A DNA stretch of 64,000 bases from positions 5,407,209 through 5,471,208 of the forward strand of contig CM034100.1 of the NCBI GenBank assembly GCA_019914945.1, read 5' to 3'. The DNA comes from Typha latifolia (Eukaryota > Streptophyta > Magnoliopsida > Poales > Typhaceae). Under the pieces are notes generated by a model. The model saw only the letters and a program-made list of their open reading frames with translations, was not told the DNA's origin and did not search any database. Below are positions 12,701 to 24,200 of the stretch, one piece after another. Each line of letters begins with the position of its first letter. The first letter of the stretch is position 1. The position numbers were made by a program, and so were the translations under genes.

Positions 12701-15700
12701 TCACCATCTTTCAATGGACTTACAAAATTCAGTAACATCCATCATTTCTTTAGTATTATTTGTTAATTTTTAAATAGCAACTGTCTTTCTTTTGGTGTGG
12801 ATCATAATCCTATTGAGCCTGCTATTACGTACCTACTTATATTGCTTAGTTAATCTATTTCATTGAGACAAATGCTTGAGCCTGCTATTGCTTACCTATT
12901 TATATCATTTATTAAAATCAAAATAATTAATATTAACAGTAGAACTAGCTAGGTTAGAGGAAAAATCTTGACATATCTAAAGTCTCCATCTCGATCTCGG
13001 GAGCTTATACTACTGGTTTGCGACTTTCTACTAAGTCTAACCGGCTCTTATTGAAAACTTTATAAGTGGTTGTAGGTTATTCTGTCCATTATGCTCTTAT
13101 TGTTCGTTATGATATCTTAGTTTGCATATCATTATTTATTTATTACATTTATCCCTTTAGTAGTAAAGACATTACATGAATCTTCATAGTGGTAGAGTAG
13201 CCTCTAACACACCATCTTAGTCTGTTATAGAACCCAATACCATAAAAGATTTTCATCGAGTTTTACAAGAGTCTATTAAAACTATTATGACTAGATTAGA
13301 CGACTTCAATGCCCATCTTGAGGCTATTGAGATAGATCGTGAATAACATGAGAACAAGAGTAACATCGGTGCATCCAACACGGATGCCACGCGTGCCACT
13401 CTTAATGTCAATACCCATCGACAGGCCCTATACTATCCTCACCATGGGAGATGTCATGAAAGAGAACCCCATAGATTATCGTGATGATACATTCGATCTT
13501 CACAATAATAGGGGTTTTAGAGGTAATACTGCCTTTAGAGAATTTCAAAACCACGAAGATCAAATTATTAAAAATATTAAGATTGATGCCCCACTTTTGA
13601 CAGTCGTTTAGATCCTGTTGTGTTTATTGACTGGCTCGATGAGATGAACCACTTCTTTGAGTGGTATGATCTATAAAAAAAACGACAAATTAGATTTGTT
13701 CAAATGAAACTAGTCGGTCGAGCCAAATTGTTTTGGCAAAGTACAAAGTAAATTTTAGTGCGGTGAAATCAACCTCCCATCATACATTAGCATGAAATGT
13801 AAACGAAAAGTACTTGCCACATTCGTATCTTGGTGACCTTTTGGATCAATAGAATAATTTTAGATAAAGAAATAGGTCTGTGAGCAATTACGTCTCCTAA
13901 TTTGATGAGCACATGTTGAGCTGTAATGTTGTGGAGGATGAGAGGATGATACTGAGTCGCTTTAGACATGGCCTTAATGACAGACATTCGGAGAGAGTAT
14001 TCTAGATGGTTAGTAGGCAATATTTGCCTAGGCGACCAATTGGGCGCACACTTCTCAATTACGCACCTGCTGGCATAAAAGCTCTAGCAACAATAGTACT
14101 TGCCAAAACTACCTAAACTGTCGCACTTGTCCAACCTGACAAAGGAAAAGGGCTCCCACATGAAACTGCTCCTGTCAATGACCCTCATCGATGTTACAAA
14201 TGTAGAGAGGTTGGTTGCGTAGCCTCAAACTATCTTTGAAAAGCCCTTTACCTTGGGGAACAGGATGAGACAATCGAGGGAGACAAGTTCAACGAATGAG
14301 TTTATAAATCTGACCCTGATAACGTCCAAGATAGTGACGATGATCATGGATATGAAAATCATACTATTAGTGTCGTTCGTTGCACTTTAACGCAACCCTG
14401 GGAGATCAATAATTGGCGAAGGAATATAATATTCCACACTTACATTAAATATGGGACCAAAGATTGTAAGGTGATTATTGACAATGAAAGCTGTATTAAT
14501 GCCTTCTCTTCTAGCGTTGTATCTCGCTTAGCATTAAAATTCACATCTCATCCGAACTCTTATATGGTATCTTGGGTCATAATTCCTCAATCGCTATAAA
14601 TAAGAGATGCCTAATTCCTATCACATTCCTTTCTTATAAGGAAGACATGTGTGATATTGTGCCAATAGATATAAAGCATATTATTTTGGGCCGCTCTTGA
14701 TTATTTGATCATAATATTAGCATTTTTGGATGTTCCAACTCATGCTCCTTCACTTTTGAAGGCAAAAAGATTTAAGATAAATCCTATGTATCCTAAAATA
14801 ATTAACAAAGATAACAAGAAACATGCTCCTAGTAAAAAGGGTTCGCACATAATAAATTTCAAAGAATTTGAAAAGGAAATAAACTAAGGCTCTGTTATGT
14901 TTGCCTTAGTAGCCCGTGAAGTTGGGAGCACTACCCTCATTTAATCATCCGAAGAAGCTACTCCCATACTAAATGAGTTTCAAGATGTGTTACTGGATGA
15001 TCTGCCGGATCAATTGCCTCATTTGCACGATATTCAACATGCAATTGACTTGGTCCTCGAGACTTCTCTCCTAAACTTGCCACACTATCAAATGAGCCCC
15101 AAAGAATATGTTGAACTACAACGTCAAGTGAATGAACTTCTTATAAAAGATTTCATCCACGAGAGCCTAAGCCCTTGTGCTGTTACTGCCTTGCTCACGC
15201 CAAAGAAGGATGGGTCTTGGCGTATATCTATCGATAGTCGAGTCATCAATAGAATAACGACAAAATATTGTTTTCCTATTCTGCGGCTTGATGACATGCT
15301 TAACATGATGGCGAGAGCTTCAATTTTCTCTAAGATTGATTTTAAAAGTGGTTATCATCAAATTGGAATTCGCCCAGATGATGAATAGAATACCACTTTT
15401 AAGACAAAAGACGGATTGTATGAATGGTTGATGATGCCTTTCGGACTATTTAATGCCCCAAGCACTTTCATACGTATTATGACACAAGTGCTTCGACCAT
15501 TCATGAGAAATTTTTTTTGGTCTATTTGACATTTTGATTTATAGTCGATCAAAAAGGCTTTATTTGAACTATTTGTGTCAAGTCTGTCTAGCACTTCGTG
15601 TTGTTCAACTCTATGGCAATAGAAAGAAGTGTTCTTTTCCTATGTATCAAGTCATCTTCTTAGGGTTTGTGATTACTTCTGAAGAAATCCACACCGACCC

Positions 15701-18197
15701 TGAAAATATTAAGGGAATTATTGATTGGCCGGAACCACGAAACATTCATGATGTTCATAGCTTTCATGGCCTCGCTACTTTTTATCGACACTTAATTCGA
15801 GGGTTTAACACTATCATGTTCACAATCACTGCATGAAGAAAGGGTATTTTCATTGGAGTAAGTCATCAAATAAGGCTTTTGAAGAAATTAAGAGGAAAAT
15901 GATAATAGCGTATGTAATGCGTCTTCCTGACTTTTCTAAAATCTTCGAGGTGGAATGTGATGCCTCAAGCATCGTGATTGGCGGTGTTCTTAGCCTGGAA
16001 TGCCATCCTATTGTCTATTTCAGCGAGAAACTAAATGAGGCCAAATAAAAGTACTCCACTTACGATATTCTATGCGGTTATTTAAGCTTCGCGCTATTGG
16101 CGTCATTATTTACTCCCACATGAATTTGTGCTTTTTTTCTACCACGAAGCTCTTTATTTCCTAAATTCTCAAAAGAAACTAAATTAGAGACATGCTTGTT
16201 GAATTGAGTTTTTACAGTATATTTTTGTACTTAAACATAGAGTTGGGGTTAAGAATAAGGCGACTGATGCGCTTAGCCGACGAGTTAAACCTTCTTTCTG
16301 CCATTAGCATCAAAGTCACTAGATTTGACAAAATGAAGGACCATATGACTTGCCCAGACTTTGGAGAAATCGTTCTCACTTTGTTGAATGATCCAAACTA
16401 CAAGCTCTGTGTTTCCCGTATATTTGTACGTGACTTCCTAGTTTGGGAGATCCATGTTGGTGGTCTATCGGGCCATTTTAGATTTGATAAGACCATTGAA
16501 GAAGTTGAGCATCAATTCTATAGGCCAAGTCTTAAGCGTGACGTAGAAACAGTAGTTAGTCAATATAGGACTTATCAATTAGTAAATCACAGAAAACAAA
16601 CACTAGACTTTACACCCTGTTACCTGTGTTTGATCACTTATGGCAGAACATAAGTATGAATTTTGTCTTGGGATTACCTCGCACCCTCAAAAAAGATGGT
16701 TCGATCTTCGTGGTTTTGAATTGTTTCTGTAAGATAGCCCATTTCATTCCTTGTGCTAAAACCTTTGATGCATCACATATGGCAAAATTATATTTTTGCT
16801 CATATAGTCAAGTTATATGGTCTTCTAAAATTATTGTATCCGACCGAGATGTTCGCTTTATAAGTTATTTTTGGATAACTTTATGGCATATAGTTGGCAC
16901 AAAATTGAAATTCTCTATAGCCTATAAGCCTCAAAACTAATAGTCAAACGAGGTCGTTAACCGCAATCTTGAAAATCTTTTGTGATGTGTCGTGGGTAAT
17001 CATAACAAAAACTTGGATGATATTTTTCCTATAGCCCAATTTGCATATAATAACTTCATCAATAGGTTTATAGGGCATAAGTCCATTTGAAGTTATTCAT
17101 GATTTTAAAGCAGGCAAACCTTTAGATCTGTTGCCCACGTCATCTCATGCTAAAATCTCTGAGTCAGTCGAAGCATTTGTACATGTTCATTCTTTGCATC
17201 AAAAGATCACTAAGTGAATTGAGACAAGTAATCGTCAGCATAAATACATGCCGACTTGCACACACGTGCTAAGGAGTTTAATGTTGGAGATTATGTTATG
17301 ATTTGTGTCAGACCCAAATGATTCCCTTTAGATGCTGCTCGAAAGTTGTATGCTCGTAGTACAGAATCTTTCTAAGTTTTGAAACATGTAGGCACTAATG
17401 CTTATGTTATTAATATTCTCTAGAATTACGGCATTATTTGTACTTTTAATATTGAGGATTTAGCAGCCTACCAACCGCCTATAAACATCCTCACTGAACC
17501 ATATGCTACATCCACTACTCTTCAGACATACTTAATATACCACATACATTTCTTTTTTCCTATCTACATCACAAGAAAAGATAAATGCTATTTTAGATGA
17601 TCAAATAACATTTACTGTAAAAGAAGGGGTTCATCGTTTTCTTGTTCGATGGCACGGTCGACCATAGTCTGATTGTACGTAGATTACTCGTGAGGAGTTA
17701 CAGCAACTTGACCCTGACATCTTGAAGTACTATCAAAGCCGTTCACACCCCCACTCGACTGGATCGAGTTTCTTTCACCCCATGAGAGTTGGTGTGAACA
17801 CTATTCGTCACGTTTATTCTCGTAGGCACAAGAGGGCTGCATCCGTAGCCCTTTGGTTTAAAGAGAGTTTTGACTAGCCTTCTAGGGCTATTCTCGTATT
17901 TTGTCTTTTACTTTGTTTGCTTATATAAAGACTTGTAATCCTCTTTTATTACTTAACGAATATTTTAAAAAATTTCACATATTAAGTGTGGTGGATTCCA
18001 ACGTCGGTAGATTTCGACACCCTAATTGGTGAATTCTTCGAGTTTGATTATTTCTTTACTTGTTCTTCTCAAATCTGCAATCAAGACATTGTCCTACATC
18101 ATATTTCAAAAAAAGCGATGTTGCAGTTCACATGTCTATCAAAAAAGACAGAATATTCTAATACAACTAGTGAATCTGGTAGGAAGAAAATATAAAA

Positions 18198-18239
<42 letters not shown>

Positions 18240-21200
18240 TGCTGGTGTAGACCTAAATTAAAATCACACTTGCACTTATAGTTGTTCTAAAATATAGCTA
18301 GATGATCTATTGAGTTTTCTTTCCGTAACATCCAGATGGAGCCTAGTCAATAGCAAAACATATAGTAGCCTTCTGCAATACTGTGAATTGACATCATGGT
18401 TTACTGCAATATGCAGAAAATATAATATAGTGAGATATTTGAAGCATGGAAGAGAGAAAAAGGAATATTAATCGATAGCTAGGAATTAGAAGAAGTGATT
18501 AGAGTAGCCAGAATACAATAAAATCATAAACATGTAACTATGTAAGTGGTATATCTTAATAAAACTCCCAAAGCTAAATTAATATGGAATTTATATGACA
18601 AGATATGGATGCCAGAAATCCAATTTGGATAACAACTACATGGGCAATAGTTACTGAAAGAATAACAAACCAGCTGTAAAGTTGATGCGTGACAAATCTA
18701 GAATTTTGGTTATTGAATCATAAAGTAAAATTGAATTACTAGTTATAAGTTTTGTACAATGTAAAGAGCGGTTTAGCACACCTCTCCATCTGGGGAAAAA
18801 CTCAAAGCTGAAATGATAATAGTAATTTTGGTACTTGATGCTCCTTCAAGTAAACTTGGCAGACCTGGTGGTCCACTTGCATCCAAAATCCTTATTTTTG
18901 TCACACTACAGAAAATGCACTGTACTATCAGCAGAGAAATCAAAATAGCAAAGAATAGTTGCCAGGTTGAAATTGAAAATAATGCATGAGCATCAGAAAG
19001 ATCAACTACAATAAGGATCAGCATCTGATATCTGTGAAGAACTTCTCCATCTGGTTCCATATAATGCCCTCATATACTATCAAGTCTCAGAAATTCATAG
19101 ACGTGTCATGCATGGCAATCATCTAAAAAGTTTAAATAAGAAACAGATGATCTTAAACTTTTAGCAAAATACAATCAACAATAAAAAATGCATTGTTAGA
19201 AATTCTGATACAAGAAGCTCTAATAATCTTATAACTTTCACCCAAACAACCTATGTCTTTAGACTTAACCAGCAATTAGTAGATTATGCAATCCCAAGGA
19301 TCTTAGCTACCGGTGGGGTTTCGGTCCTTTAGCTGGTATTTCTTTGGTTATTCAGATAGTTACTGGTTTTGGTCCTCAAGAATATCAGTAAGTTGGAGAA
19401 GAATCTAAACTTAAACCATCTTTAAATTGAAATGGAGAAAATGCAATTTCAGGCAATAGAAAACCAGTGATGGAAAAAGAAAAAGAAGCCACTTGGTCAG
19501 TGGAGAGGATGTATCTAAATGGCAACACTCCCAGGTTCATCTAAAATTAGACGTGGTCCACAATTTGCAAATGCAAATCTAATCACCAGTTGAGATATAT
19601 AGAGTGTAGAGATAGATAAGCAAGCCACATCAGAATCCAATACTTAATGGACCTCTAAAAGTTATAAGTACTATATTAGCATTGCCTATATTAGACACTT
19701 CCACACAATCATTGAATAAGCTAAATTCTGTTTTGTTATTTAACTGATAATTTAATGTTAGTAGCTACCTAATGACGATAATTAGTTCATTACAAGCTGA
19801 GGTAGCTTTATTTGATATTGTACCCATAAAGATGATCAGTGTGGCTAATATGATTTGAAAGACCAAATATGTTAATCAACATTTGCCCAAGAAGGACAAC
19901 TTTTAAACCACATACCTTTCTATGTCGTATACTCGAATGGTACTACTTTGAATATCTCCAATTGCATCTCCAACAGCCAACCGTGTAAAAGATTTATTGA
20001 TAGAAACCATCGGAAATGCACGTGCAATTTCTCTTAAAGCAATGATAGAGCTGCTAAGGCAAGCCTTACGCATGACCAGATTGCTAGGATCCATAGTCTG
20101 TAAAACATAACTTACTGCCTGCAAAAATATACTCGTCATAAGAGATATGGCCCATCAAGTAGGATAAATAATTTATTTTTCTTTGACAATGTTTACTTTC
20201 AGAAAAAAGAATACAAAGTCTTCAACGAAATGAAGTACTACATCCAATACTCAGACTCCCATTAGAATGTTACAATACTATAATACAACAATGCATTCAA
20301 CAACTTACATACGCATCTCCTACCTATGAAGTAAGTCGGAAGGTTGTAGCTATGCAATTATCTGGTCACAAATCTGTGTTTGTGCAGATTACATGCAGAA
20401 CCATACACATTGGATAGAGAAAAAAAAAAATCTCAGCATGTCAAATCCTAGTTGACAAATTGCTAGCCAAGAAATCAACAAGTTGCTCAATGACTCCACA
20501 ATGAGAGGTACAAATTATTCTTATGGATCTGTCAGGTGGTTCATTGAGGGACACTCTTAAACCATGTTTGGATAGAAGGAATAGGAGAGAAGAGGAGAAA
20601 TTTAGGAGAATGATTTTCTCCCATTTGGATAGAACTTTTAGGAGGAAAATGGAGAATGGGAGAGAAAAGGAGAGATGGAGTCAAATACAAGATGGAAGTT
20701 AGAAAGCAATAAATGAGAATATAGCTACAACTATACAAGATTAATGCCAATAAAACATCTTTATTCATTGCTTTAAGCAAGTAGTGATACAAACCTTATC
20801 AAGATATGGAGCCAAGTGCTTTGGAGAGCCACGGACTACTCTAATAAGAGTTTTTAGCGATATCAGATGAACAGGAGAATCAGAGGAAGTAGCCCAAATT
20901 TGCCTTTCTACTATACCAAAATATCCCATTATATCAGCCACAGCTAAGTTTGGTAGAAGGATCCCAATCAAAGCCTCTCGGATAGTAACAGCCACTGCCT
21001 GATTATGTATTCCATTGCCAGTAGGTGTGCTACTTAAGCATTCAATTTGAAAAAGTACATCCCCAATGAGACGAGGGACTTCAGTACCTAAGCATGCTTT
21101 CCAACTGCTCTCCATTCCCTCTGCTAGTAGCTCTGCGGCAGTTGAACTGTACCGATCATTCATGGACATAACTAACTTGATTAGTTGATTAACAACCAGA

Positions 21201-24200
21201 CTTGCAACCATATCATCAACAATGCTAGGATACCAAACAACTAAAGCTGCTGCAACAATTATATTGGAGGCCACCGCATCCTGACTTGTTCCTCTAATCC
21301 AAGATACCCATTCCTGAATCTCAAATGATTCCAACCATGAAGAAATACCAGATGGTGCACATTCATCTCTATCAATACTTCCATTCTTCATTTCAGACTT
21401 GCTAGTTAGAGATGCATTATGCATATTTGAGAAAAAATTCTCTACATGATAGGAGGGAGTTGAAGAAGAACCAGATGATTTGATTTTCTGACCACAAAGG
21501 GGACGCGGAACAGCACGAGGAGCTGCACAATGGAACAAAGAACGAGCAGCCATGCGCACATGTTCACAAGGATGCTGCCAGAAGCTCACCAAAAGCTGTT
21601 GACATGGTAGGACACAAATACTTTCATTATCACAACTAGTGAATCCATACAGAAGAAGCTACATCCACAAATATTATCAAACTCAATAAAATATACTACT
21701 ATATTTGAAATGTGGGATATCAAAGACATGAGAGATTATGGACATCCACGTCAAAGTTTTAGTCCAGGAGTATCTGTGTTTTCCAGGTAGATTTTGTTAC
21801 TTGAACTAGTACTCACATGTACTCATCTCACAGTACATGATAGATAAAAACAGTTGCGCAGAACTGTAGCCTAAACAGTGAACGATACTTAAGAAGTAAA
21901 TCTGTTCCAATATGGCAGTAGCTAAATTCAAGCTATTTCGGCCATGATTTAAGTTCGTCTACGAGTTGTGACCACTAATTCTCAATTTGGCTATTGACTT
22001 CATTTCCCAAAAAATTATAATTTTCAAAATATTGTCTCAGCCATTGTGATATATAACTAACCAAAACCACCCCATTCATATCTTATGTTGAAGAAATGTT
22101 TTTAGGTTAAAGATTACATAACTCAGCTAAATCATCAGATGCAAATGTAAAGTGGCATTTAGACAAATCATTTGACTCATTCATTTAAAGATATATTTAA
22201 CAGTTATGATGCAAATGGTGCAAGTTATGATTAAACAGTCAAACACCAATTTTATGTATTGCAGGCATCAGTAATGGATAAGATGACTCTTATCTATTCA
22301 CAGATCTTTTTCAAAATAAAATATTTTTTCCTACATTTAATTTTACTACACCCACAAGAAACTAAGTTTGTAACAGTCAATGATAATAAGATACAGAATA
22401 TAGACCATGGCACATACTAGATTCACTAGTACACATATGGAAAATATGCCAAACAATAAGCACATGATGCAACCTGGAGTAAAGGAGGCTTTATATCTGG
22501 AACTTTCTCTGCAAATTTCCGTGTGTAAAATGCTGCCAGGGCACTGTGAAAAAGCAAACATGAGGTGAGCAATATCCAAATTATTAAACAGTAACCTTTT
22601 TTCCTGAAATTGTGAAATAAAATGGTGCAAGTTATGATTGTACACTATATTATCAATTTTACATATTTACGGTCATCAGTAGTGGAACAGTAAGTTCATG
22701 TCACATTCCATTAGCAATAAGTGAAGCAAAGAAAAGTCCATATATCATAATTCATTTTGCAGACTTCTAGTTAACTAACTCCAAAGCACGAAATGGTTGT
22801 AGTATCAACAGATCATTACCTGATGATATCCCATTAACTGTTGCATGTAATAATTACCTCAAGGCAGAGAGCAAGGAATGGATGAGATATAGTAAATCTG
22901 CAACTTCACTAGCGCGATACAATGCAATAGCAAAAATTTGCGCTCATTAAACGCATGAACGTAAAAAACAGAAAGTACATATTCATAGTTTGTCTAACTA
23001 ATAATCATTTTTATCCATAGCAACAATTTCAAACTAAGTGCTGAAAAGGACTATAGCTCAGTAGAAAGTCGAAATTACGATAGTACCAATAGTACTAGAG
23101 CATGTAACTGATGCTAGAACATTTGCAAGAAGGATGCAAGTTAATAAAACCAATATATCAGCAACATCAGTAAATTGTTTTGACCTGATCCATCTCTTTG
23201 TCCATCAAGACAAATTAGAACTCCAAATATACCACTTAACATACTGAAAAGATATAGCAATGGGTGCGATGTCATGTTATAAAGAATCTGCAGAGTCAGC
23301 GACCACCCTTGTTCTACTAAGCAATAAGACAGTCCTCAACCTCACCGTTAAGGAAGAATACAACATTGACTACAGGAGTCAAATGTCCTTGTGGCACCAA
23401 AATTTGCTCAACAAGGTACATTTACAGGAACTAACTATGCTCAGAAAATATGCACTTGAAATTGTGAGCTAAAATTTCACAATTAAAAGAGAAAATATTA
23501 GGCCAGCTCAAAATTAGTGACTAAGACAACTTGAATAATTCTTGGCAAACTACAAGGTCTTTGACTAAAGGTCTGCCAATAATATAGTATATGAATCATC
23601 ATATAAAACTTATCTGATCTAATCTGGAATAGTATCTGTGGAGTAGAAAAATAAGGAGACTTTACCTGCTAGCAGTCGAACAGGAATGCGATAAACTGAT
23701 CATATGTTGGGCAAGAGAAACTATAGTCAGGGATCTCATTGCACAGAATTCTGATGAGGACTTCCAAAGCTGAAAGATAAAGTGTATCTAAGAAATTTTG
23801 CAAGTACCATTCATATAACAAGTGAAGCTACAGTTAGCAAAAAACCTACCTCGAGAGTAGCCTGCATACCAGGAAACATCAATGTAATTGAGCCTCTATC
23901 TCCTGGCACACCAGGAGCTATACAAAAGCCTTCTGGCTTGCAAATATCCATCTCATCTACGAGTAATTTGTCAAGCTCATGATCAACATCCCATAAATGT
24001 AAAAAACATAAGCTGAACCGAAGCAAACGTCCTTCAAGTGATGTTTTAGAAGGACTATCAATTGGTTGGACATCAGAGCTATCATTCAGAGTTCCATCTT
24101 GAAAAGTAGCTCCTTTAGATCCATGATCAGAAACATGAGCCTTCACCTGCTTGTCACAGTTCAGCATGGCAGGTGGAAACATAAGAGCTGAAAGGTCAAA

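Larger units (their letters stand above)
11225..18101 (+). mobile_element. Ty3/gypsy chromovirus-type LTR retrotransposon, decayed
   Basis: A full-length element sits in intron 6 of the WD40 gene, in the opposite orientation to it. The 5' LTR is 11225-11537, the 3' LTR about 17787-18101, and the 5 bp target duplication TATTT is exact at 11220-11224 and 18102-18106. Remnants run in the Ty3 order: gag, zinc knuckle, protease, reverse transcriptase, RNase H, integrase and a C-terminal chromodomain-like segment, which marks a chromovirus. Many in-frame stops and frameshifts interrupt it, and the LTRs have clearly diverged, so it is an old, non-functional insertion. An unusual ~1.8 kb leader separates the primer-binding site from gag. 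The clade (Reina or Galadriel-like is possible) is not settled. Confidence 0.92.

Noticed and set aside
12243..12735. Long overlapping frames rich in Pro, Ala, Thr and Leu
   Set aside because: They come from a CCG/GCC low-complexity block inside the retroelement leader; two frames are open at once and neither has a domain.
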